A stretch of DNA of 64,000 bases from Aquella oligotrophica (GCF_002892535.1 NZ_CP024847.1:2666001-2730000); one strand, 5' to 3'. Shown: positions 1 through 8,452, numbered from the stretch's first letter. The notes: generated by a model not told the origin, from the sequence alone. Translations and numbers: made by a program.

Positions 1-975
1 CTGGGTGATAGATTCAGTCAAACGCGTACTTCCAAGTCCGCTACTTTCGCTTGACTGTAACTGTATAGTCAAAATTACCTGATTAATATTAATCCAGTCC
101 CCAGCTAGCATATTTGTCCTAGTTTTTATTTGCCGGCTATTATTGGTTTGGATCTCGTACTGAGTAGTTAAGCCCACAGCTTCAGGAATTACTAGCTGAG
201 AAGCTGACATAGCGCCAGTAGGCAACAGAAACCTTGAATATAAGCCAGTAATACCGTTCACCGTTCCAATATAATAATACTTAGTAATAAAATTCATCAA
301 GCGCGCACTATCTCGATCATGACGTACACCTCTTATTGAAGATTCAAGTAGATTATTTCCCGCAGGTAACGTATTAGCATTTACCTGCCCCGTTATCTGA
401 TCAAAGCGGCTACAGCTAGCCAAAACATAAGTAGAATTTGCCGTGCTGCCATTTATATCAAGTGCATAGCGATTTGCCAACGGATTAGCAATATCTGCTA
501 CTAAGCGATAGCTTGGCTCTTGAAAGGTTAAAGGATTTCCAGCAGTAAGGAATGCCGAATTAACCCCATATTGCAATTTTAATATATCATTACCGGCTAC
601 AATATTTTCACCTGCAAGGGTATTATCAATATTCCGCAATGGTAATACGAAAGCATATAAACCACCATAGCTACTTTCGTAGCTTCTAAAATCATTTGGA
701 ATATTTATATAATTAATTAAATTTTGACTTTCCCCTGCAATCCTACCATTAAAGCAACCAAAACTACCCGAGGCTTTAATATCATCAGTCAGCTGTAGTA
801 ATGCCATACTTGAACGTTCGGTTAGCAGGCTTTTACTTCTAGCCTGACCAGTAGTCGAACTAACTGTACTATAAAGCTGCCATATCGCAGCCATAATAAC
901 AGCACCAAGGCTAACAGCTATTATTGTATTTAACAGGCTAAAGCCATAGACATTCGCGATTTTTTTATTAACCAT
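1..975 (-). CDS. PilW-like type IV pilus minor pilin (partial, 3' end beyond window)
   Basis: The reading frame is open from an ATG at 975 to the left edge, about 325 residues with no stop, so the C-terminus is missing. Residues 11-33 form a prepilin-like signal: a short charged leader, Gly11 followed by FSLLNTIIAVSLG, then a hydrophobic stretch. This is the type III signal processed by PilD. Length, position directly after a FimT/GspH-like gene (stop and start codons abut) and the early Cys pair region fit PilW, a minor pilin that helps start pilus assembly in the inner membrane. Odd feature: the usual Glu at mature position 5 is Asn. PilX and PilY1 genes may lie to the left, but that is inference. 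The family call rests on the signal, length and order, not on an alignment. Confidence 0.72.
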   Translation of the reverse strand, partial: MVNKKIANVYGFSLLNTIIAVSLGAVIMAAIWQLYSTVSSTTGQARSKSLLTERSSMALLQLTDDIKASGSFGCFNGRIAGESQNLINYINIPNDFRSYESSYGGLYAFVLPLRNIDNTLAGENIVAGNDILKLQYGVNSAFLTAGNPLTFQEPSYRLVADIANPLANRYALDINGSTANSTYVLASCSRFDQITGQVNANTLPAGNNLLESSIRGVRHDRDSARLMNFITKYYYIGTVNGITGLYSRFLLPTGAMSASQLVIPEAVGLTTQYEIQTNNSRQIKTRTNMLAGDWININQVILTIQLQSSESSGLGSTRLTESITQ

Positions 976-1515
976 TTAACATCCAGCACAGGTTGCATTA
1001 TCAGTTCTGGCACACGTAACACTTGCAGTATAACTGCTAAGTCGTATCTGCTGAGAAAAGAATCTGTTTAGCCCTGCATATGATTTACCAACACAAATAG
1101 TAAGATTATTAACGCTATTAACATCCGTAGAACCAATAGTCATATTTTGCTGACTAGCAGTTACCGTTATGCCATTATCAAAACGAATAAATTTAATTCG
1201 CTCTTCATCACTATAGCCATTATTTAAGTTTAAATCCTGATATACCAATATACCATTACTCCAGTCAGTGGCACCACTACATGCAGTGGGCTTTTTTGAA
1301 TTATCAAGTGCTGCGCCACAAACTATAATATTTGAACTACGCCGCAATGCTTCGGTACGGGCGAAACCCGAAAGCGCAATTATCTGCCCGGCAGCACCAT
1401 CAACACTAGCCCGCAACATGCTTTGAGTCGCAGAGGGTATTGCCATCAATGCTACTACCGCGGTTATGGCAAGAGTTACCGTCAACTCAACGAGACTGAA
1501 ACCTTTATTTTTCAA
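976..1515 (-). CDS. FimT/FimU (GspH-type) minor pilin
   Basis: The protein begins with a classic prepilin peptide: leader MKNKG, then FSLVELTVTLAITAVVALM with Glu at mature position 5, followed by a GspH-type pseudopilin domain and paired cysteines near the C-terminus (ending CAGC). It would be cleaved by PilD and join the pilus-initiating minor pilin complex. I chose a TTG start at 1515 because an AAGGTG Shine-Dalgarno sequence lies six bases upstream and this gives a five-residue leader. A GTG at 1524 in the same frame is the alternative, but it has no properly spaced ribosome binding site. It is the first pilin gene of an operon that continues with the PilW-like gene directly downstream. 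FimT and FimU cannot be told apart here. Confidence 0.8.
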   Translation of the reverse strand: MKNKGFSLVELTVTLAITAVVALMAIPSATQSMLRASVDGAAGQIIALSGFARTEALRRSSNIIVCGAALDNSKKPTACSGATDWSNGILVYQDLNLNNGYSDEERIKFIRFDNGITVTASQQNMTIGSTDVNSVNNLTICVGKSYAGLNRFFSQQIRLSSYTASVTCARTDNATCAGC

Positions 1516-1541
1516 TAATAGCACCTTAAATCAACTTTCGA

Positions 1542-1775
1542 TTAATGCTGTGGTCGAAAAAATAAACATAGAATAAGTAGTAAACTAAAAAAAACCAACC
1601 CAGAATACTTTAAATTCTGCCAATGCTCATGCGTGTATACGGCAGCAGATAAAGATGCCACCATAATCAAAACTCCACGAAACCCGCGTGAGACAATTAT
1701 TGGTAATGCCAATACAAAAAACACGAGCCCCAAAGCAACCAGCTTGAAGGTTCCTACATCAATTATTTCCTGCAT
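1542..1775 (-). CDS. Small membrane protein of unknown function
   Basis: A 77-residue protein with three likely membrane segments (roughly residues 9-26, 33-47 and 57-73) and a short cytoplasmic or periplasmic loop containing HEHWQN. I chose the ATG at 1775 because GGGGA precedes it at good spacing; an upstream TTG at 1787 is in frame. It sits 26 bases upstream of the pilin genes on the same strand and may be co-transcribed with them, but nothing in its sequence ties it to pilus assembly. I do not recognise a family. Confidence 0.55.
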   Translation of the reverse strand: MQEIIDVGTFKLVALGLVFFVLALPIIVSRGFRGVLIMVASLSAAVYTHEHWQNLKYSGLVFFSLLLILCLFFRPQH

Positions 1776-1825
1776 ACAATTCCCCAATTTAAATAAATTA
1801 TTTTAGAATTGTAACATTGGAACAA

Positions 1826-2040
1826 AAAAAATATAACCGTCCATTTTGGATGGTAGTATTTTCAACTTACTTTAAAATCACTTATAAATACAAGATATTA
1901 CTATATCTTAACACAAATAACCTTCAATCATACTAAACCTGAAATAATTTAAATTTATTTATTTTCTCAAACCCAAAATTATAAATCATGTAAAATGTTT
2001 AGTTAACTCCGTTTTTGTGGAGCTAACCCGTCGCATAAGT
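1826..2040 (-). ncRNA. Candidate small RNA (unclassified)
   Basis: This gene-free stretch on the minus strand has the parts of a short transcript. A TATAAT box lies at 2046-2051 (minus strand). A nine-pair hairpin (2019-2027 with 2002-2010) forms fully only in minus-strand RNA, thanks to one G-U pair. A seven-pair hairpin follows (1903-1909/1892-1898). The last hairpin (1847-1853/1837-1843) is followed by a T-rich tract on the minus strand. The serC terminator lies upstream, so read-through from serC is unlikely to be the source. No clear -35 box is seen, and the last hairpin has one A-C mismatch in the minus-strand RNA. It does not resemble 6S RNA, tmRNA or SRP RNA. Existence is inference. 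Confidence 0.35.
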
Positions 2041-2192
2041 TCAGCATTATACATTTGTACACTGATAAGCATACAAATTTACATAAAACTAAAATACCGC
2101 ACCAAATCAGCCAGTAATACTTTTGGCACATAATAATGATATAGTTATTTATACTTAAATTACAAGCAATAAACCTATTTCATAACCATAAT

Positions 2193-2220
2193 AAAAAACC
2201 CGGTTAATCCCGGGTTTTTT
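2193..2220 (-). terminator. serC intrinsic terminator
   Basis: A perfect 11-pair inverted repeat, 2193-2203 with 2210-2220, six-base loop, GC-rich core flanked by A and T runs. It lies two bases past the serC stop codon and could work in both directions. Confidence 0.9.
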
Positions 2221-2222
2221 AT

Positions 2223-3296
2223 CTATCCATTGCGCTTGGCAAAATCATCCATAAATTCGATAAGTAAATCAACAGCTGATTCTGGCATTGCGTTATAAAG
2301 ACTAGCTCTACCACCACCAACCGTTATATGTCCAGACAAATATTTGAGCCCTTTGGCATTAGCTTCTGCCAAAAATTTTGGTAAAACTTCATTATTTGCT
2401 AAATTAAATGGCACATTTAGCTCTGAACGATATGCCTTCTCGACATGATTTAGATAAAAGCTGCTATTATCAATATAATCATATAATTTGGCAACTTTAC
2501 GCTTATTAATAACCCCCAGAGCTTCAACCCCACCCTGTGCAATAATCCAATCAACCATTATATCCATTACATAGATTGCAAAAGTTGGCGGAGTATTCAG
2601 GCTCGAGTTTTGCTCTGCCTGTACTTTATAATTCCATACATTTGGCGTGTACGGCTTAGGATTATTGATCAAGTCTTCACGTACAACCACAAGAGTAACA
2701 CCAGCTATCCCAAGATTTTTCTGGGCTGAGGCAAATGCCAAACCAAATTTTGAATAATCCATCGGCGCATAAGCAATTGAAGATGTAAGATCGGCAACAA
2801 CCGGAACATTCCCAACTTCAGGAATATCAGGAAAGGCTATACCGTCCACAGTTTCATTCGGACAATAATATACATATGCTGCATCTGGATTCAACTTCCA
2901 TTCCGAAACAGCAGGAATAGCTGATTTACTAGCTGTTGCAACAATATTTACTTCCGCATGCTTTTTGGCAAAATCAGCAGCTTTTTTAGACCATGTACCA
3001 GTAACAAAATAATCAGCCTGCTTTTTATCACCCAAAATATTCATCGGGATCGCATCAAATTGTCCTTGCGCACCACCAGTTACAAACACAACCTTATAGT
3101 TATCAGGAATTCCCAAAACTTTACGTAACTTAATCTGCAAGTTTGTCAATAACTCTTGAAATTGCTGGGTACGATGCCCGATTTCGGTAACCGAAACACC
3201 TGTCCCTTTCCAATCAAATAATTCATCTTGTATTCTTTGAATCGCTTCTACTGGCAGCATTGCTGGACCAGCACCAAAATTAAATGCTCTTTGCAT
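2223..3296 (-). CDS. serC: Phosphoserine aminotransferase SerC
   Basis: SerC is a PLP enzyme that converts 3-phosphohydroxypyruvate and glutamate to phosphoserine, the second step of serine synthesis. It also acts on the 4-phosphohydroxythreonine precursor in pyridoxal phosphate synthesis. At 357 residues it has the usual length. Visible landmarks are the N-terminal FNFGAGPAMLP motif, GGAQGQFDAIPMN near residue 75, and the PLP-lysine motif SAQKNLGIAGVTLV near residues 190-203. The ATG at 3296 starts directly on the conserved N-terminus. The gene stands alone between two intrinsic terminators, so it is probably a single-gene unit. A pdxJ gene of the same vitamin B6 pathway lies at about 44 kb. 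Confidence 0.97.
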   Translation of the reverse strand: MQRAFNFGAGPAMLPVEAIQRIQDELFDWKGTGVSVTEIGHRTQQFQELLTNLQIKLRKVLGIPDNYKVVFVTGGAQGQFDAIPMNILGDKKQADYFVTGTWSKKAADFAKKHAEVNIVATASKSAIPAVSEWKLNPDAAYVYYCPNETVDGIAFPDIPEVGNVPVVADLTSSIAYAPMDYSKFGLAFASAQKNLGIAGVTLVVVREDLINNPKPYTPNVWNYKVQAEQNSSLNTPPTFAIYVMDIMVDWIIAQGGVEALGVINKRKVAKLYDYIDNSSFYLNHVEKAYRSELNVPFNLANNEVLPKFLAEANAKGLKYLSGHITVGGGRASLYNAMPESAVDLLIEFMDDFAKRNG

Positions 3297-3319
3297 AATA
3301 AAAACTCTTTACAAATAAA

Positions 3320-3349
3320 AATGCCACCGATATTATAAACGATGGCATT
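3320..3349 (-). terminator. Intrinsic terminator of the Cys-rich lipoprotein gene
   Basis: Ten-base arms 3320-3329 and 3340-3349 pair with one mismatch. On the minus strand the hairpin is followed by TTTTTATTTG. It lies about 60 bases past the stop of the gene at 3407-4900 and separates it from serC. Confidence 0.75.
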
Positions 3350-3406
3350 AATTAATGACAATGATATTAGGTATTTATATTAATCAGCATGGCTATTAAT
3401 TAATCT

Positions 3407-4900
3407 TTATGAAACTGGCGATTTACACTGAGCTGCCGACTCAACACAATTACCCTCTGGGCACAGTATCGGTGCCTCTTTTGGACAAACAGAGGCTTTC
3501 GGACATTCATCCGAACTAGCTCGACAAGTATTATTCCAGCATTTATACGGACGATCTCCCGGGCAGGCTGCTGGACTACCGCAATTATTGAAATTATCGC
3601 TCCAGTTTCCACTAGGACAAATAACATGCGAATTACTCCAGTTATTTGGTATAGCTGGGCAATCCGCCTCAGATTTGGCACAAGTATTATCCTGACATTT
3701 AACCGGCATATCATTAGGACAAATAGCAGGCTTAGGACATTGTACTAAATCACTAGCACAGCTTACTTTTCCATTTATTGGTGGACACTCAACTTGATTA
3801 CTTGAGCACTTACTCTTCTTAACCACACCAGAACAAGAAGGCTGACAACTACCATCATTACACATCTCCATCCCAGTTGGACAGGTAGAATGCTCTGGAC
3901 ATAAACTAATATTTGCAACACAATCCCCTGCTGGACACCGGATAGGGCTTGTAGTAGGACAAGCAGAACCAGAGCTATTACATAAAGATATATTTGCTTC
4001 ACAACGTCCGCTTGGACATAAAACATAGCCTGAACGACACGCGGCTGGCGCTACACAATTTGCAATATCAGCTACACAAGCGCCATTTGGACAAGTCAGT
4101 TTTCCTTCAGGACAAGTATTATCATTACATAGAGATGAAGAAGGCGCCCATGCTCCATTTTTACATTGAACTTCTTTAGTTGATAGTATAGGATTAGTAA
4201 CTGGGCAATTAATAAGACTAGTTGCACAACTACCATCGCCACATTTAACTTTACCAACTGAACATGAAGCATTATAATAACTTGAATATGATTGCGAAGT
4301 TGAGCAATGCTCTGGAGTGCAAACACCTATATTGGAGCCATCGAGCAGATAATTAACTTTTGTGCTTACGATCTGACTATAATCAGCAAGTTTTTCACCG
4401 CCAAGCTGAGCATTAGATAAACAAACACTAACTGGCTTCGAAGACTCTAAAAACACATAGGTAAATTTGAGTGATTTAACTTCATTTAATTCAGCCAAGC
4501 TACCAGAACCACTATTCCCTTCGTAATACTGAACCAAATGATAATTAGATAAATCAGTCGGAACATAGCTACCCGAATTAAGTACTACACCTTTTTCTGA
4601 AGATATGTTTAGCACCTTTTGAAGTTTGTCTGGTGAACACTCTAACTCAGTATAGAAACCAACCTGAATATGGACAAGTGTTGCTGTAGCGGTCAAAGTA
4701 AGTGTATTTTGCTGATAATCACCTTTTGGTGGCGTATCTAGAGCATAGTGATTAAATTCTGCAATATAGCTTTCAAGATTATTTAACTGTTGGGTTACTG
4801 GTTGTGCAGTTGAACCACTCCCATTACACCCCGAGAGAGAAATAAGATTAGTAAAAACCAAACAGGCAACCGTAAAGAAATTTTTTAGTTTATTTTTCAT
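3407..4900 (-). CDS. Lipoprotein with cysteine-rich tandem repeats
   Basis: A 497-residue protein with a lipoprotein signal peptide (lipobox LSGC, Cys25), so it should be anchored in the outer membrane. Residues 30-190 form an unrecognised N-terminal domain. From about residue 195 to the end it consists of some eight to nine repeats with the pattern C-P-x(4-6)-C-x(4)-C-x(5-7)-C, for example CPNGACVADIANC and CPSGRCEANISLC. Some units are degenerate with a CxNGxW core. The even spacing of Cys suggests disulphide-stabilised modules exposed in the periplasm or at the surface; the Cys-Pro-x-Gly pattern is reminiscent of small eukaryote-type Cys modules, but I cannot name a family. It ends in its own terminator. 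Adhesion or binding would be a guess. Confidence 0.8.
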   Translation of the reverse strand: MKNKLKNFFTVACLVFTNLISLSGCNGSGSTAQPVTQQLNNLESYIAEFNHYALDTPPKGDYQQNTLTLTATATLVHIQVGFYTELECSPDKLQKVLNISSEKGVVLNSGSYVPTDLSNYHLVQYYEGNSGSGSLAELNEVKSLKFTYVFLESSKPVSVCLSNAQLGGEKLADYSQIVSTKVNYLLDGSNIGVCTPEHCSTSQSYSSYYNASCSVGKVKCGDGSCATSLINCPVTNPILSTKEVQCKNGAWAPSSSLCNDNTCPEGKLTCPNGACVADIANCVAPAACRSGYVLCPSGRCEANISLCNSSGSACPTTSPIRCPAGDCVANISLCPEHSTCPTGMEMCNDGSCQPSCSGVVKKSKCSSNQVECPPINGKVSCASDLVQCPKPAICPNDMPVKCQDNTCAKSEADCPAIPNNWSNSHVICPSGNWSDNFNNCGSPAACPGDRPYKCWNNTCRASSDECPKASVCPKEAPILCPEGNCVESAAQCKSPVS

Positions 4901-4923
4901 GACAGTTGCCTTATAAATTGTAT

Positions 4924-5709
4924 TTAGTTAGTAGCAGCTGGCTTGGCGGCTATCGCCTGCTGAACCATTGCCTGCTGTTGTTGAAGTGTAACTTCATCTG
5001 CCTGCAATTGTTCAAGCGCAACTTTTGAACCAAGCTCAGGAGCATGTTGAGTTGTCATTTGCAAAAGCTGATCATTACTACCCATATAACTCACTTGATA
5101 ACCAATTGGTACCTGAATTTGACGATAAGCTGTTTCACATTCAGTGCTAGTACTATGATGCGCTACATAATCCGGCTGATGGCTACGTTGTATAAGATCA
5201 CCACCGACCGCACCTACGGCAGCACCAACTCCAGCACCTACCCATGAATGGGTAATTAGCCCACCTACAGCAGCACCCCCAACACCGCCGATTACCGCAC
5301 CTTCAGTGCCATTTTTATGGTTTCGCGAATAACGCGTAGTCTCGACATCATCACATTTCTGGTATGGCTGCTGAGCAGAAACTGAGGCAGGAGCAACACT
5401 TACAATACGAACTTTACCCGCATTACTTATCATTGAACCAATTCCGGCAGCTATAGCTATACCAGCAATTGCACCTAGACCAATCAAGATTTTCTTTTTA
5501 TCATGTAAAAACGAACCCGCCGGAACCGACGCATAACCTCGATCATCATATACGTCTCGTTCTACTCGTCTATTTCTCCTTGGTTCTGCCACATAATCAT
5601 CATCACGCTCTTCTGCCACACGTCGCCGTGCTGGCGGATTATTATCTCTTGCCCGCGCGGAATATTTATTTGTCTGCTGCCTGTATGTAGTTTTATCATC
5701 TCGTTCCAT
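4924..5709 (-). CDS. Glycine-zipper (17 kDa antigen/SlyB-like) membrane protein
   Basis: The start at 5709 (MERDD) is chosen because GAGGG lies five bases upstream; a longer frame begins at 5733. The 261-residue protein has a very charged, Arg/Asp-rich N-terminus (1-70), one membrane segment (about 75-97, KKILIGLGAIAGIAIAAG), a linker, then a glycine-zipper hairpin (about 140-170, GAVIGGVGGAAVGG and GAGVGAAVGAVGGD). A C-terminal tail rich in Gln follows. Glycine zippers of this Rick_17kDa type occur in SlyB-like envelope proteins. The N-terminal membrane anchor in place of a lipobox is unusual for SlyB. It is followed 23 bases later by the Cys-rich lipoprotein gene and may share its transcript. 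The exact role is unknown. Confidence 0.75.
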   Translation of the reverse strand: MERDDKTTYRQQTNKYSARARDNNPPARRRVAEERDDDYVAEPRRNRRVERDVYDDRGYASVPAGSFLHDKKKILIGLGAIAGIAIAAGIGSMISNAGKVRIVSVAPASVSAQQPYQKCDDVETTRYSRNHKNGTEGAVIGGVGGAAVGGLITHSWVGAGVGAAVGAVGGDLIQRSHQPDYVAHHSTSTECETAYRQIQVPIGYQVSYMGSNDQLLQMTTQHAPELGSKVALEQLQADEVTLQQQQAMVQQAIAAKPAATN

Positions 5710-5882
5710 AATTACCCTCAAATCATGCGCCAATTGGCTACATATTCATTTAAAAATCTATCAAAATTTATTAATACTTATTGTTATAAAGCTGCACACC
5801 CCAAACAGCTAGCAATGGATGCTACTGTAATAGATTGGAATAATAACAATTTCAGAAAATACTTATATTAGCATTTTATCAC

Positions 5883-5973
5883 AGAGATAATGCCCTTACA
5901 ATAGGGAAAATAAAATAGTATAGGACTTATCCCCAGATTTTGTGGATAACTTCGGGATAAGCCATAGGATAAC
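5883..5973. promoter_or_regulatory. Cluster of DnaA-box-like sites in a 355-bp intergenic region
   Basis: Four TTATCC cores lie within about 46 bases: 5927-5935 (TTATCCCCA), 5941-5949 (TGTGGATAA, an exact match to TTATCCACA on the minus strand), 5952-5960 and 5964-5972 (both minus). A weaker one lies near 5883. Two of them form an eight-base inverted repeat, 5926-5933 with 5954-5961. The surroundings are AT-rich. No dnaA, dnaN or gidA gene is nearby, so I do not call this an origin. Confidence 0.4.
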
Positions 5974-6064
5974 TTTTGATAGACTGAGTAAAATAGCCAT
6001 GCTAATTCACTGATTAATAAAATGATTTTTAGTTATTAACAGACTGTGAACAAATAAAAGCCAA

Positions 6065-6598
6065 CTAAACTATGCTCTTAGTTTTACTTCGGCGAGCTTT
6101 GGTCTGAGTCCCACTCGCTGGGCTAGATTTTTCATTGTCAGCAGCTGAATTTTTTACTCTAGATGCTAAGGGTTTCTCTAAATTTTCAACGCCAAGGTGC
6201 ACCCCTGCCCCAACATTATCTTGTATTAACTCAATACGATTCACCGCTGACTTTAATCCGCTTAAAAGATTATCGAGGCTTTTTTTAAGTTCGCGATTTT
6301 GTTTTTGGAGTAGTTTATTCTGTTCAGATAATAGCTGATATTCTTCTTTGGTGTAACTATCGGGAGTTTTTAGATCTTTGATATTGTCGGCACATAATTC
6401 AACATCATCAATATCAAACTCGGTATCATAATCACTACCAATAATTACCAATGAGGAACGGGACTTAGTACTAAGTTTATTGACAGTAAGAGACATAAAC
6501 CGTGAATTTTCCACACCTTCTTTTATGGTCATTTTTTCTGGTGAGGTTTTGCGATTGCAGCTAAATGTAACTTTAACCTGATATTTCTGACTTTTCAT
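6065..6598 (-). CDS. Coiled-coil protein of unknown function
   Basis: A 177-residue protein without signal peptide or membrane segment. Residues 1-75 look globular and beta-rich. Residues 80-125 (EEYQLLSEQNKLLQKQNREL and following) are a clear heptad coiled coil with a short leucine-zipper look, which suggests dimerisation. The tail (about 140-177) is basic and low complexity, ending KARRSKTKSIV, and could bind nucleic acid or another protein. The ATG at 6598 follows GGCAGG. It stands alone with the DnaA-box-like cluster downstream. I do not recognise a family and make no claim on function. Confidence 0.6.
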   Translation of the reverse strand: MKSQKYQVKVTFSCNRKTSPEKMTIKEGVENSRFMSLTVNKLSTKSRSSLVIIGSDYDTEFDIDDVELCADNIKDLKTPDSYTKEEYQLLSEQNKLLQKQNRELKKSLDNLLSGLKSAVNRIELIQDNVGAGVHLGVENLEKPLASRVKNSAADNEKSSPASGTQTKARRSKTKSIV

Positions 6599-6688
6599 GC
6601 CTGCCTTTGCGCCTTTGCTAATTAATGATTAAAATTTCTTGATGAATGCAAAAAAATCAGTTCATAAAGAATATAAATTTTGCCCTTA

Positions 6689-6718
6689 TTTTACACTAAT
6701 CAAAAAATATAGTACAAT
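6689..6718 (+). promoter_or_regulatory. Putative sigma-70 promoter of putP
   Basis: TTTACA (6689-6694) and TACAAT (6713-6718) are separated by 18 bases. If used, transcription starts near 6725 and leaves a leader of roughly 195 bases before the putP start. Confidence 0.45.
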
Positions 6719-6804
6719 CGGATTCTTATTAAAACTTGGGCACACAGCTAGTTTGCTTGAATTATCCGGTATCAATTAAAAATGGTGCTTATATATTCAA
6801 TCAG

Positions 6805-6885
6805 ATTGAAGAAGCATGGTAGGCATGAGCGACGCAGCTTACAACTAATAAGTAAGGAGCGAAACAACGACCTAGGAACTTCAAT
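6805..6885 (+). other. Possible structured leader RNA of putP
   Basis: Within the long putP leader a seven-base pair (6805-6811 with 6879-6885) can close a GC-richer block holding smaller pairings such as 6812-6815/6837-6840. The base composition stands out against the AT-rich flanks. It matches no riboswitch class I know. Confidence 0.25.
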
Positions 6886-6919
6886 TTGTTTGAGTATACA
6901 TATATAAATGAGGGCTTTT

Positions 6920-8407
6920 ATGATTACTAACTCACCTACGATGATAACCTTTATCATCTATCTTATCGCAATGATGGCAATTGGCTATTTTGGTTATCGT
7001 TCCACCAGTAATTTATCAGATTATATACTTGGTGGGCGTAGCCTCGGAAGTTTGGTAACTGCATTATCAGCAGGAGCATCGGATATGAGTGGCTGGCTCT
7101 TGATGGGCTTACCCGGAGCTGTATTCCTTCATGGAGTATCGGAGGCATGGATAGCTATCGGACTTATTGCCGGAGCATGGCTTAACTGGAAATTCGTTGC
7201 AGGACGACTCAGGATTTATACCGAAAAATGCTCAAATGCACTTACCTTGCCAGAATATTTAAGTTCAAGATTTGAAGATAATAGCAATATTATCCGAATT
7301 ATCACCGCTTTGGTAATTCTGATTTTCTTCACCATCTACTGTGCTTCAGGCGTAGTTGCCAGTGCCAGATTATTTGAAAATATGTTTGGTTTTCCCTATC
7401 ATTCGGCACTCTGGATTGGTGCATTAGCTACGATTTCATATGTATTTATTGGCGGATTTTTGGCTGTTAGTTGGACAGATACTGTTCAGGCGGCATTGAT
7501 GATAGTTGCATTACTGATAGTACCTGTATTTGTTATATTTAATAATGGCGGGATTCAAGCAAGCCTTGATCATATTAATTCACTAAATGTAAATTATCTC
7601 AGTTTTAGTCAGAATCTTGATAGTATTGCGATTATTTCATTATTAGCGTGGGGATTAGGGTACTTCGGGCAGCCACACATCCTAGTAAGATTTATGGCAG
7701 CAGAATCAGCCAAAACAATTCCAAATGCGCGGCGGATTGGCATGAGCTGGATGATATTATGCCTTGCTGGTGCTGTTACAATAGGCTTCTTCGGGATTTC
7801 TTTTTATGCAAGCCATCCAGAATTAGCTTCAGGTGTATCTGCTAACCCTGAAACGGTATTTATGGAGCTGGTTAAACAGCTATTTACCCCATGGATTGCA
7901 GGTATTTTTCTGGCATCAATCTTGGCGGCAGTCATGAGTACACTTTCATGCCAGTTATTAGTTTGCTCAAGCGCGCTGACGGAAGATTTTTATAAAACAT
8001 TCCTCCGAAAAAATGCAAGCCAAAAAGAACTTGTTTGGTTTGGTCGCGCCATGGTATTTGCCGTATCTATTATTGCTATTTGGTTGGCATCTAACCCAGA
8101 AAACAAAGTACTTGGAATGGTTAGCTACGCTTGGGCAGGATTTGGAGCGGCTTTTGGACCGGTGATATTGATTTCACTACTTTGGTCAAGAATGAATAAG
8201 GCTGGCACAATTGCCGGAATCATAGTCGGGGCAGCAACAGTACTAATCTGGAAACAATATGGCTGGCTGAATCTATATGAAATCGTACCGGGATTTGTAT
8301 TTAATAGTATCACGATTATAATCGTCAGCTTATTAACCACCCCACCTTCAGCAAAAATGCTAAGCACCTTCAAAGAAGTAGCCGAGGAAATCTCCCACTC
8401 GAGATAA
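6920..8407 (+). CDS. putP: Sodium/proline symporter PutP
   Basis: A member of the sodium:solute symporter family that takes up proline with Na+ across the inner membrane. The 495-residue protein has about 13 membrane helices. Landmarks include GASDMSGWLLMGLPG near residue 55 (the Asp and Ser of this helix help bind Na+ in E. coli PutP) and MSTLSCQLLVCSSALTEDFY near residue 335 (Ser/Thr of the second Na+ site). I chose the ATG at 6920 because GAGGG lies just upstream; an ATG at 6908 is in frame but lacks a ribosome binding site. It is a single-gene unit with its own candidate promoter and terminator. No putA lies nearby, so a role in osmoprotection or nutrition cannot be told apart. Confidence 0.93.
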   Translation: MITNSPTMITFIIYLIAMMAIGYFGYRSTSNLSDYILGGRSLGSLVTALSAGASDMSGWLLMGLPGAVFLHGVSEAWIAIGLIAGAWLNWKFVAGRLRIYTEKCSNALTLPEYLSSRFEDNSNIIRIITALVILIFFTIYCASGVVASARLFENMFGFPYHSALWIGALATISYVFIGGFLAVSWTDTVQAALMIVALLIVPVFVIFNNGGIQASLDHINSLNVNYLSFSQNLDSIAIISLLAWGLGYFGQPHILVRFMAAESAKTIPNARRIGMSWMILCLAGAVTIGFFGISFYASHPELASGVSANPETVFMELVKQLFTPWIAGIFLASILAAVMSTLSCQLLVCSSALTEDFYKTFLRKNASQKELVWFGRAMVFAVSIIAIWLASNPENKVLGMVSYAWAGFGAAFGPVILISLLWSRMNKAGTIAGIIVGAATVLIWKQYGWLNLYEIVPGFVFNSITIIIVSLLTTPPSAKMLSTFKEVAEEISHSR

Positions 8408-8419
8408 TTTAATTTAGAA

Positions 8420-8452
8420 GGTAACACCACTCAAGCGTGTTACCTCCATTTT
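8420..8452 (+). terminator. putP intrinsic terminator
   Basis: A perfect eight-pair stem, 8420-8427 with 8437-8444, nine-base loop, followed by a short T run at 8448-8452. It lies just past the putP stop. Confidence 0.75.

Noticed and set aside
3400-4326. Several reading frames of 76-104 codons on the same strand as the Cys-rich lipoprotein
   Set aside because: They lie in other frames of a clear 497-residue gene and owe their length to its repeated codons.
5883-5973. Chromosome origin (oriC)
   Set aside because: DnaA-box-like sites are dense, but no origin-linked gene (dnaA, dnaN, gidA, rnpA, rpmH) is near and skew cannot be judged from this window.
6826-6849. Seven-codon leader peptide before putP (ATG to TAA TAA)
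   Set aside because: No ribosome binding site and no run of a regulatory amino acid such as Pro.
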